The notes under the pieces were generated by a model, which was not told the DNA's origin, made no database searches, and was given only the letters and a program-made list of their open reading frames with translations. Of a stretch of 64,000 nt of DNA, positions 35,703 through 46,800 are shown one piece after another. Origin of the DNA: Atopsyche davidsoni (Eukaryota; Arthropoda; Insecta; Trichoptera; Hydrobiosidae); contig JAILWY010000026.1 of NCBI GenBank assembly GCA_022113835.1, forward strand, positions 268,001 through 332,000, written 5' to 3'. The stretch's first letter is position 1. Every line of letters starts with the position of its first letter. Position numbers and translations under genes: made by a program.

Positions 35703-37965
35703 TTTCACAAAAATTAGCTCAAAGATTCACTGAAGTCGAAACCGCAACGGCAGCTGCACGGAGCGCAAGGCGCTCGGTCAGGGAGACTAAAGCTTCAAAG
35801 ACAGGTAAGCCGTAATATAGCAGCATGCCGAGCCATGACCGCGCGCCCGGCACGCTGACATCTCAGGCACGCATTCCTCGACAAACCGGTGGCATGCGGT
35901 GTACAATACTATGCACCGGCGGGTCAGCGCCGAAATGTACCTGCCAATCGCCATCGCACGATTCACAGTGCACCTGTCTAGTAAAATCTGAAACAAAAAT
36001 TGAACAACGAATGAAGTTTAAAATATTTCCCTGTTAATAGAAGTTTATAAAATAACATGTGTTGGTTTTATTAATATTTTTATTGAATGCTACTGAATAA
36101 TCAAATATGGATAGTACTAAGCTCCTCTAAACTAAAAAAAATCTACTTCTTTTCTAAACTCTGGAAAAGAAGACGAGGCCTAAAAATAAAATACTTGAGT
36201 GAAGACTGGCTCCCTGTTTTTAGACAGATCTTACAAAGAATTAACCAAAAACCATTGTATAAGAAATATCAGGCTAAATAAACATTTTAATATTTTTCAA
36301 AATATATATCTGTCGATACCATAAGACCAATAAAGGTCTTAATGAATATATTCCTATAAAAAAATCCAAACTGAGAACAAAAAAAAACGTGTTATTACAT
36401 TTAAAATTATTTAATCAAAAATAATTGTTGTTAAAAGTTTGTTAAAAAAAAATACCAGCAGCACAGTAATACCGTGACACATCATTAATATATTGATAAT
36501 ATCTTAAAGTATTTATTTGTTATGATTTTTAAAAAGAAAAAACATTATCAACTCCATGATGCTACATTGTCATATAAAATATGAAATGCGTAATAATCAA
36601 TAAATATAGCCAGTTTCGGGAAGGCTTTGCAAGACTTGTTTTAACAAAAATAAAAAAAACTTTGAACATTCAACCCTTAATACAGCATATAATGATTTAT
36701 CAGCTGCAATTTGACGAACGAAGTTTCCTATTGTTCTACTTAGAAATAAAATATATATTTTTTTACTTAAGCAGTATATGGCCGTAAAATTTTAAATTCC
36801 TCTGTTAAAATGTGTAGAATCTGTCCGTCGATAAAAGTTTGACATTATTACTTAAAATTAAAAGCTCACCGTGATTGTGAGGTTAAAAATGAGTAATACT
36901 TTTTATTAAAAAAATTAGATTTTATTCGACTATATTCAGGAATTTTTTTTTTTACATTCGATGAATTTATTTATTGACTTTGTAAATATTTGGGTGATGT
37001 TTTAAAACAATTTATTTTGTGATAATTAATAATTTGCTTATTTTTTAAAAATTTGCTATTTAATTTATATCCTTCAAGTTTCCAGTGGAGTGAACTTGAA
37101 AAATAAGCGACCGCAAGTCGAATGCTAAATCCTTGTTTAAAAAATAGGTCGACGGGTGATGCAAGTTACTCAAAAGCTTTATATAAAACTGAAAATACAG
37201 CGAGTTAAATAAAAAAAACAAAGGTAGTGAACAGAGACCGCGGCATCTCCGGTTTAGTTACGAAAAATACGAGGGACGCCGTGACGGATCTCCGGCGATG
37301 AGATGGAATCTCACGTCTAAAATAAACATTTCTCAACCAAATTACCACTGACGAGTGTGATGACTCCCCGGACCGGTGTGCATCTCGGAAACGTTCTTTC
37401 CAAACAAGAGATTTGTCGGTCGCTTGCGACGTCACAGTGGTAAGGATGATACGAAAACACAGACGAGTACAGGACCTTCCTTCCTCGGCGGCCGAGCTGC
37501 CGAATCATTACAAGATTGGTTTTTACCCACACCGTCATTTGAGAGGCGTCTCGTTTCGACCGACCGCTCTTACCTCTGACCATTATGTCCAAATAGCAAA
37601 AATAATAATTGTGTATTCTCACTACCATATTATGTCCGCAAACATGTGCGAACATGTTAAATAAACATTAACGTGTATCTCTAAAAATTAAAATTTTAAA
37701 TCTCACTCTTTTAAAATTTAATATTATATGATATGTATTACAAAATTAAATGACAAAGCATAATGTGTTTAATTTTAGTTTTCGATTGCCTAGGCGAAAT
37801 CTGTTTATTCTTTTGGTTTATTAAAAATAAATAACATAGAACATTTGTAAAATAAAAATTTATTAGGGAATAATGTCTTTCTTCTTTGAAGGGCCTGCAG
37901 TCAGGAGCGCGATCCCCGCCAGTGCCGCGTCCCCGAGATGCCTCTCAGTCTCGCCCCGCCTCGCC
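35703..37965. other. Upstream region of troponin C copy B, no gene seen
   Basis: GC-rich blocks at 35740-35990 and 37200-37580 give open frames on both strands, but no recognisable protein or consistent exon structure. The block next to 35702 is the likely leader of copy B: TCAGTGAATC (minus strand, about 35733) could be an initiator without a TATA box. Confidence 0.4.
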
Positions 37966-38051
37966 ACCTGTAAGGTATATATAGCAGCTTTGCGAGCGGT
38001 TGCAGGTAGCCACTGCGACGATTCGGCTCTGAACTGGCCGAGGCTATATAG
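37966..38051. promoter_or_regulatory. Paired TATA boxes facing each other
   Basis: TATATATAG on the plus strand (37976-37984) and TATATAG on the minus strand (38050-38044) face inward, about 65 bp apart, across a GC-rich segment. The minus-strand box, with GCAGTGG about 36 nt downstream, could start a non-coding first exon of troponin C copy B, 2.3 kb upstream of its ATG. No convincing donor was found, so this is a candidate only. Confidence 0.3.
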
Positions 38052-38956
38052 TTCGATTGTTAATGGCTAAATTTATTGGCATCCTATTTGAAAATCGTTA
38101 TATTTCACAATCCTTCCATTCGATTTTTGATAACAGCTTTCACTTATAAGAGTGACTATTGTTGATTTTAATACATTTTTGGTTTGTTTAATTGATCACA
38201 GGGAAAAACACACGCTTAAAAAAGATTTTGATCTTATATTTACAACATAATATGCTTAAAAAACTTTCTTACATTTCGAGAATACTTACAGTGTGTATGA
38301 TAAAAATCTTGTTATTATTCGAATAAAGTTCGGATTTATTTTTGAGTATATTGTTAATATTTTTATCATATAAAAAAACATATAATTTATCATGTATCAG
38401 CAATTTTTTAAAAGCTTTTTATGAATCTAAAAAAATAATTATACATAAAATACACGATTTTTTTAAAAACTTGTATTGAAAAAGCAACAAGCGTCCAAGT
38501 TCACGCGCGGGCGAGCGCCGCGCGGGAGTCTCGGGACGGCTTCGTGTAATATTGTGTGGCTTATTAAGGGTTATCACATCAAATAATATCTCGGAAGAAC
38601 CACATTGGGACTAAAACATTAAAAATCTCATTAAAAACAAAAATAATAAACAGTTTCTATTTCCTGAAACCCGTACGAATTAAATGACATGGTAATATAT
38701 TTTGTTTTGATTACTGATAATAATAAAATAAATAATCCCAATTAAATTTATAATATTGAAATCTGTAATGCAATAACTTAGATTTCTTCCATTCGTCGCC
38801 TTGCGAATGCCAGCCTCGGCGCGGCGATATCCTGGCCAGTCGATCGTCTGACTGCAACGTTATTCCTCTCGGCGACTCCCCCGCTACTCCTCCTCCACTT
38901 GGGGTGATGTAAGCTCAGTATTAAAGAAGAGTTTTTGGGAGGCGAGGCTTCAGGGT

Positions 38957-39545
38957 AAGACCGAGGCAATCGTTTTTTTCTTCAACCCCCACCGCGCAAA
39001 CGGCTTCGAACGCCCCGAGCCGATACGTGCAGATGGGATCCCGATCCAGTGGCGCAAAACAGTGAAATACCTCGCAGTGCATCTGGATCGGAGCCTCAGG
39101 TGGCGCCCCCACATAGCCTACGCGCGGACAAAGGCACACATAGGCAAGAACGGGCTCTACCCGCTCCTCTGCACCAAGAGCCCCCTCTCTCTCGAAGACA
39201 AATTGCGACTGTACACCTCCATCATCAGACCGTTCATGATGAACGCCGAGGTCGTATGGTCCAACGCGAACCCCAAAGACCTCGTTACCATCCAGGCAGC
39301 CCAAAACTCATGCCTCCGCCTCATACTAGGTGCCTTCTATACCACGTCCACCACCACACTCTGCAACCAGACCAAGGTCCCGACGACCGCCACACACACA
39401 CACACTCCACGCCGAATCTAGCAATCCCCTCCTCAGGGGAATTGGACTCGACACCCCCGACTCACTACCCGTGAACTACAGGCACAAATTCCCACACCAC
39501 ATCTTCCTCGGTGAGAATTTAACGGTCTCCGACTCCGACGGTTCC
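38957..39545 (+). pseudogene. Jockey-like LINE reverse transcriptase fragment
   Basis: An open plus-strand frame begins KTEAIVFFFNPHRANGF and continues with VKYLAVHLDRSLRWRPHIAY, LYPLLCTKSPLSLEDKLRLY, then IRPFMMNAEVVW and QAAQNSCLRLILGAF. This order is the C-terminal third of the reverse transcriptase domain of jockey-type non-LTR retrotransposons. The frame then shifts, and fragments (GIGLDTPDSLPVNYRHKF) follow to about 39545. The copy is 5'-truncated, as is usual for LINEs, and GC-rich compared with its surroundings. It is dead. Confidence 0.8.
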
Positions 39546-39559
39546 CGGGGCACTCTGTA

Positions 39560-39602
39560 CAAAAAGGAGCGCCAAGTATTGGCTACTTGGCGCTCCTTTT
39601 TG
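39560..39602. repeat. Perfect 19-bp hairpin
   Basis: CAAAAAGGAGCGCCAAGTA (39560-39578) is mirrored exactly by 39584-39602 around the loop TTGGC. It lies at the 3' side of the LINE fragment and might belong to its 3' untranslated region. Confidence 0.85.
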
Positions 39603-41573
39603 CCAAGACCAGAAATGTTGGGATGATTATTGTACCCCATCCCTAGCCCTGAAGTATTTAAACCCAAAATACAATATGTGATGTTAATCAAATAAGCCAG
39701 CTAGTGTTCCTTTGTAATAACTAGAATGTCTTGCATTATATAAACTCAGTCAAATCACTAAGTTTACCACTCTTTTTACCTCTGTTATCTAGTTTTTAAT
39801 ATTTATCTTATATATTTAACTCATGCTATAAAAGGGTTTTTAACACATATTTTCCCCTACATCTACAACAAACCTCACACGTAAGAAACTCATGTACGCT
39901 ACCACCTAAGACACCAAGCTGTAATCCCCAGAAACTGCGCGCAGGAGCAGGGCCAAAATATACCGTATTGTAAAACATAGCTTTAAGAAGTATTGTAATT
40001 TATCATATTTAATTTAAATAAATAATTTTGAAATTTAATCAATTTTTTTTTTGGAGGCGAGACTTTGGTTTGTCGCATAATGCTAACGCTTACAGCAGCG
40101 AAGAATTAGATCTTTGTCTATTTTGATAGATAACTTTCCATGATTTAATATCTTTTCTCAGTGCTTCAATAATGAAAAGAAATAGTATAAAACCATCCTA
40201 TAATAGAGAATTTAAGAAATTTATTTGTGCAGATTTTCATTTCACAGTGATGTTTCAAATACTTTTTTGACAAATCATATAGGTGAGATTAACAACAGAT
40301 TCGTTTTTTCAGAGCGGGTGTGTTATTTACCTATAAACCAACCCGAACATATACAAATATAAAGTTTTCAGAGCTATTTAGTAGATTTCTAAGAACTGTG
40401 CTTATCTTTACTATTTTATAATTAGTATTAAATTAGATTTTTTTAATGGTTTCATTAATTTGTGTGTTTAAAAAGTAAACAATTCTCAAGCGGAGTATTT
40501 TCGTGAAGGTTTGACATCATTTACTCAGACAACAACAAAGATTTTATTGTATATACACAAACATTTATATATATATATATATATAAACTTTGTCAGTATA
40601 TATAATAGTTGGTGTATATTTGTTGTTTTGAGCTTCTCTTTATTGTATTAATTACTTTCTAAAATAAATAAATAAATTTTCTTTTTGTTAATTTATTAAA
40701 GTTGTGGGTTGGGTGGTAGCATAGATAGATTTCTCCATTTCCGTTATTGAGTTTGAGTCGGGAAAATATGTGTAAAAAATCTTTTAAATTTAAAAAAATA
40801 ATTAACCTTAATTTTAAAAATTAGTTCGTAGCAAACTTTGCTGACATCACACTTGAATAACGAATCATGTAAAAACTTCAAGACGTAAGGTTTCATAAAA
40901 ACCTTTAGTATTTGTAGTGAGTATTTCACAGCAGAATATTTAAATATAGTTTAAATGTTTCTGATTTTTGCCGAGAAAGAACTACATGGTATGAATTGTA
41001 CGATTTTTTCTTATTTAAAAAAAGAAAACACATAAATTTTTAATTCAAAAAATATTTTTAGATTTTTGTGACTGAAGGCCACGTATCGTGAATTCAGAAA
41101 ATATTTAGAAATCAATTTTTTGGTTTTGTAGGACACAAAATGAGATAAATTAAACAGCACATTTTGTTATCGATTTCGTTTAATTTGGTAACAATTTCTG
41201 TAATTGGCCAATATTGTGATATTGGCTTATTATTTATGTCTATAACATTGTGTATTTGGTCAATTGTTTAAAATATATAAAGACTGGAATGGTTTTGTGG
41301 CACTACTATTTATTTTTTACAAAACCTACAATATACCCTTTTGTAAAAAAAATAGCTGTATATTATAAATAACATTTACATATTTATGATAAATATCATG
41401 CACATAAATATTATAAATAAATGTGAAATATACAAATATAATTAATTAATATCACGTTCCGCCCCCGAGTCGACGCCGCGACCTCTCACCGCGAGCGCGC
41501 GGGTGCGAATATATATCATATAATAATAAATGTACGACAATACTCTGACAACTCTGGCCGGACTCCTGGCGAC
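39603..41573. other. AT-rich stretch downstream of troponin C copy C
   Basis: No exon was found. A short TA run lies at about 40567-40585. The part near 41573 should include the 3' untranslated region of copy C. Confidence 0.45.
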
Positions 41574-43563
41574 TTAGTCGTCCCCTCCTGTCATGACCTC
41601 CATGAACTCTGCAACAAGAAGGGAAGCACATCAATTGGATACAATTTTCATTCGAACCTACCTTTACTTATGTCGATTAGAGAAAAATTTCTGATTTTTC
41701 AATCACAAGTCATACATTATAAAATCTCTCATTGCTTAAAAAACTAAGTATCAATTTATAATTGAAATATATTATGTAAGTATTAGATTATTATTTACCA
41801 TCAAAGTCAACAGTTCCGGAACCGTCAGAGTCAATTTCCTCAATCATCATGTCCAAGTCCTCCGCGGTGATCTTGTCGTCCAGCTCCTTCAGGATTTCCC
41901 TCAGCACGGCGGTGGTGATGTAACCGTTTCCTGCGCGAGTAAAGGAGTAGCGCGTCAGTGCGGGCCCGCCTCGAGCGGCGTCAGCCTACTCGAGGCGTTC
42001 TCGCAATCGCGTATCAATTTAATCTCACTAGATCTAAATCCTCACAATTTTTTTTTCTTTTAATGTTTATTGATTTAGTTGATTTGAAGGATCTCGCAGT
42101 GAGGGTTGAATGTTTACCTTCCTTGTCGTACAGCCTGAAGGCTTCCTTCAGCTCATTTTGCATGGCTTCAGCATCCTCCTCAACCATGAATCTCGAAGCC
42201 AGCGTAACGAACTCTTCGAACTCCAACTCCCCGGAGCCTAAAACGAAAACGAAACGCTCAACGACATCGTCAAAACTTGTCGAATGCAACAACAAAAAAA
42301 AACCTAAACACATTTTTATCTTAAGACGTTAAAAAGACAATAAAATATGTTTAATCACATATTACAGCGAAGTGTAATATGTATGACTGCACCTCTTAAG
42401 AGTGTTTTGAATCTGAAAATGTAGATAGTTTGCTATTCTTGAATAATTGTACATTTTAACACCATGGCAGTGAATTTACTAAAATTATTAATGAAAATTC
42501 TAAAAAAGAAATGAGTAAATACAAAATAAAGAAGATTATTTTATTTAAACTTTAAAATACTAATTCATTATTTTGTTTGTGAATTGCGTTCTTTCTTACC
42601 GTCCTCGTCCACTTCTGCGATGATATTCGCTAGCATTTCATCATCTAACGATATTCCCAACATTCCCAGGATGGTCCCCACCATGACGGTGCCGATGCAT
42701 CCTTTCTTCTCCTGGTCGAATGCGTCGAAGGCATTCTTCAGCACTAAAAAAGAACGCAAATTACATTTCACGTCTGCGAGAATAAATTATCAAAATGGTA
42801 GATAGATATTTTAAAAGAAACGTAAAAAGAGAAATGACCAAAACGACTTACATGAAAAATATGGTAAAGTTATTAATTATTTACTAGAGTAAAGTAAATG
42901 ATATTATTTTAAATATTGTATAATTTATATGCTGTATATTTTAGTTCACGTGATTTTATTTGTATTTTTAAGTATCAATAAAAAAAAACATATCAAAGGT
43001 AATAAAGATAAAACTGGCATGTCTAGAACTTTCAAAACTATTTAAGTTTGTTGGAACAGTTCCATTTGTACTGAGCGATGGCTGCAGGTGCTGGACGGGG
43101 TTATGTTTACATCGACACGGCCCGAGACGAATAATAACTCAAACTTACGAGCAATCTGGTCCTTGTCAAGATCACCCTGTAACAAACGAGCAAAATACCT
43201 GTTAACATGATATCCCTTATAAAATAAGCAATGTTAAATAAGTAAAAGTCTTTCCGTGCCAATTCTCCATACCACATTCAATAAGCAACAACTTTAACTA
43301 TATTAACTGCCAACGCGGGGACTCGAACCACCGACTATCGTATCAGCGTTGACGGTTTGCAGAACTCGGCTAAGAAGCCAGTTACGGAAATCCATCGAAA
43401 CAAACTACAGAGAGGCAATCACTTGAAACTATTCGACGAGGATATATTTTTTCATATACATTTGAACAATAACATGAGTAAAACTAAATGTGTTCCACAG
43501 CGAGAACACTCGAGCACTGTCACTGAGCACTGCACTCGCCGCTTCGCCGGCTGCACGTACCAT
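41574..43563 (-). CDS. TpnC: Troponin C, copy C (six exons, diverged)
   Basis: A third thin-filament Ca2+ sensor gene with the same exon plan. Exons on the minus strand are 43563-43561 (ATG only, ATG|GTACGTGC), 43176-43149, 42743-42600, 42237-42118, 41930-41799 and 41608-41574, with matching phases, giving 153 residues. Compared with A and B, the N-terminus is [11 protein letters not shown], the linker exon is two codons shorter ([13 protein letters not shown]), and the tail is [11 protein letters not shown]. Loop I ([12 protein letters not shown]) and loop III are degenerate. Loop II ([12 protein letters not shown]) and loop IV ([12 protein letters not shown]) are intact. Introns are short, with the first only 384 bp. 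A TATA box at 43776 suits a start near 43746. Sequence distance suggests this split came before the A/B duplication. The identity is firm; the exact isoform class is not assigned. Confidence 0.94.
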
Positions 43564-43600
43564 TGTAGTAGATTTTGTTTGAAGTCACCGAACACACCGA

Positions 43601-43777
43601 CTAGAAGAACAGGCTGAACACGTACAGCAGAATTGCCAACAGGCAAAGGAAGACTGCACCGGTAACTTGAATGTTTTGCCCTACGCGGCGGAACCTCTCG
43701 GTAAACTCGGCCGTTTCTTTCAGCGAGAAGCTCACAAATGTTGTGTTGGTGGTGGAAGGCGGCGGCGGCTTATATAC
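43601..43777 (-). other. Open frame in the copy C leader: membrane-helix peptide without ATG
   Basis: Reading leftward, a frame open for 58 codons ends at TAG (43603-43601), 38 nt before the troponin C ATG. Its second half reads SLKETAEFTERFRRVGQNIQ, then a hydrophobic run (GAVFLCLLAILLYVFSLFF) right at the stop. This charged-then-membrane layout is that of a small tail-anchored peptide. Codons favour G/C at position three, unlike AT-rich noise. There is no ATG in frame. Possible starts are near-cognate codons (GTG, CTG, ACG), or an upstream exon joined at TATATAAG|CC after a C-rich tract. I do not recognise the family. It may be a real micropeptide, the last exon of another gene, or chance. 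Confidence 0.35.
43746..43776 (-). promoter_or_regulatory. TATA core promoter of troponin C copy C
   Basis: TATATAAG on the minus strand begins at 43776. An initiator-like CCAACA lies about 30 nt downstream, near 43746. The resulting first exon would be about 186 nt, ending at the ATG 43563-43561 next to the donor GTACGTGC. The flank upstream (43780-43830) is strongly C-rich on this strand. Confidence 0.6.
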
Positions 43778-43899
43778 GGGCGGGGGAGGGGGAGGGCGGG
43801 AGGGCGGGAGGACGCTGGGCGGATGCCACGCTCTCCCGCCCGGGTCTCGGCGACCTCTCCGGCATCGACCACCGGTAAACGGGGAAAAAATTCATCTAT

Positions 43900-46800
43900 T
43901 ATCTCAATGCATTCACAAAATACACATGTTTCTAGATTACAATAAAAAAAACTTCGACATTCGACACATCAAAATGATTATAATAGACTTGACATTCTTT
44001 AAAATCTTCATGAGTTATTTCAAAATCTTAGACAGAGCTCATTCGATCATAGATAGAAAATGTCAGGAAGCCTGCAATAAAGCTTGGTATTCGTCTATAA
44101 TACGGTAGATTATAATGATCAAAAGTTCTATTAAAAAATGTTTAATGTGAATGTTAGACGTAAATTTTTATTTAGAATTAACAATTTTAAATTTATACTA
44201 AAAAATCGCCTAATAAAGAATTGGTATTTATGAATTAAAACGATATTTACACTCATTGATTCAAATGTACCCGGCACGATTTATGATATTCACTACTTAT
44301 GTTGGGTACTTAAACTACTTGATCAATTTCAAAGTAAAAATATTTTTACATGAAATAGTATGTTAACTCATATTTGAAAATTTACATTATTAATCTGAAC
44401 TAAAATATACGCTAGTTTCTAAAATCGAGTCATGTGTATGTAAACATATTAAATGGATATAATTAAAATATAGACGAATTACGCAGCTCGGTTGCGTTCT
44501 GTTCATTTGAAGCATTGTGTAAATAAAATATACCCAAACGCTCCATTAGCCAAAATTAAATCATGCATTATTAATTCCTCTCTGATATTTGTCGCATTCA
44601 TTTGTGAATCAAAATTTAACACAATTAAGTGTTTCATTTTTAAGCCGAGGAGAGTAATAAAATTCATTTTTAATCTTAAATTCATCACCAGTGAACTGCT
44701 AGCGACGAATTCAATTGCTCCAAATCGGTGGAAACCTCAAGCAGCCAGGAGGCCAAAGAAAGTCTTCGACACGCGCGAGCAGACTGAGGGCGTGGCGAGG
44801 GCGCGGGGGCTGAGATGTACAGTTCCGATGTAAATTAATTAACATTATACACTGAATCTATGTTTGCCATTCATGTATGTTACGGTTAATTCGAAAATTT
44901 AAATGATGAATAACAACCAAAAATATGTATAAATGTGTTACGATATACATTATTGCCCTAATATTTTATTGAATAACATTTTGAAAATTATATTAAACCT
45001 AAAATATACTTAAACTAACAACTAAATATATAATGAATCACAATTCTCATAATTTCCAACGTATTTAGTCAGATAAAACTGTCGCCTGCCGTTTATCATG
45101 TTAAGTATCAGTAAATATTCCCGAAATAATCTCAGTATTGTTAAAGTTTATTTAATATATTTCCGTGTCTTCTCCATTAATTTAGTGTCCACTTTATTAG
45201 AGCTGGCTTCTAATCGGCAAAGCGAATCTTTCTTTATTAAAAATAAAACTTTACTACAGATTGTGGAAGTTGTGTAATCCTAGACGTTTTTATTTGAAAA
45301 GAAGAGATTTGATTATATCTCCCGGTTTCACTGTCGCAAATTAAGTATGCACTGAAAAACAATATTCTATACAAAACTGTCGATAAATTTTATCTGGATA
45401 CATTTACGTAAGCTCACAAACGTCAACGCTTTAACAATAGTGTATAGTAAATTAAATAATCATAAAAAATAGCTTAATTATTTTAACCCTCTTCTATAGT
45501 ATACAAAGAAAGCAACGTTTTATATTTTATTACTATTTTATGAATATGACGTTATTTTTAGAGAGCGAAGTAAAAAAGCAGCAGATGTATTTATAAACTT
45601 TTTTTTTAAAGCAGCAGATGTGTAATACTGATATGTGTTGTTGTCATCGAATATGTGTATATAACATAATATTGAAATTTTGGATACGTCGACTGATCCA
45701 TAGATAAAATCTATGCCTTCATATTTCAATTTTATGTATGGAAACTTTTGGAATTTTTTGTGAATACTCAGCGAATTAACAGATGCGATATCACATTAAA
45801 AGTTACTTCTTCTTGGCGCGTTCGTATTTTTTTTGCATTTGATTAGTCTAGTAATAAATTCTAGTGCATTATAAAATACCTATTATCCATTTGGCAACCT
45901 ACGCTGAGTAAAATTACCAACGCCACAACAAAAGGGTTTAAATTAGAAACTGATGCTATAATTTGCGCGATACGTAGCTTATTTTGACTATTGTATTTCA
46001 GTAAACATTCGCTTTAATAGAACATACTAGTAGAGTTATAATCTACTTTGGTATGATGTATTGGAATGTATAAGAATACCAATGTAGTTTTTTTATTTTT
46101 GTAAAAAAGGTTTTTAATAGAATCATTCCATAAACATCAGTAATCACAACTGGATTCTATGTAAAATATACGATCCAGGTCGCCACCACTTCCCACTCAA
46201 CCATTAATACCTAAAATACACAATGTTTATTTTTATATAATATTGCTATTTCATGTCATATACCCTTGCTTTTAAATCGTGTACTTGGAATATATTTATA
46301 TATGTAAAAGTAAATTATTGGACGACAGGAACGATAAAGAAACCAGAATGTTTATTAAAAAAAATACAAAGAAGAAAGATTTTAAAGGTATTCGTTGCTA
46401 ATCTACATGGACCGTGGCGCATCCCGCAATGCTTCCCCACAGCGCATCTCCCCTCACTCTCTGCGCCACAATGCTCCATAGAAACAGCTCAAAGAAATGA
46501 AAAAGAATATTTATTTTTAATCGAGTTACTTCCTGCGTAATTTTTATTCAAAATATAATTTTTTTGTTTTATTTCAATTTTAAATGAATAATGGTGGTCA
46601 GTTAAATTATTCTGAACAACATTTATACTTAAGCATTGTTATTAATTTGCAAATTTAAAAAGATTCTTAAACTTAATTGTTAAATCGTATAATTCAGAAT
46701 ATCTGTTAAGCAAACAACGGTTATCGAGCTAGGTGTAGAATGACTTAAAAATGTTGTTATAGACCAAAAGCTGTAACAGATTGTTGTAAAAGTAGTAGGT

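Noticed and set aside
37205..37655. 112-codon minus-strand frame in a GC-rich patch
   Set aside because: No domain, and overlapping frames on the other strand are as good. It may be part of a regulatory GC-rich block.
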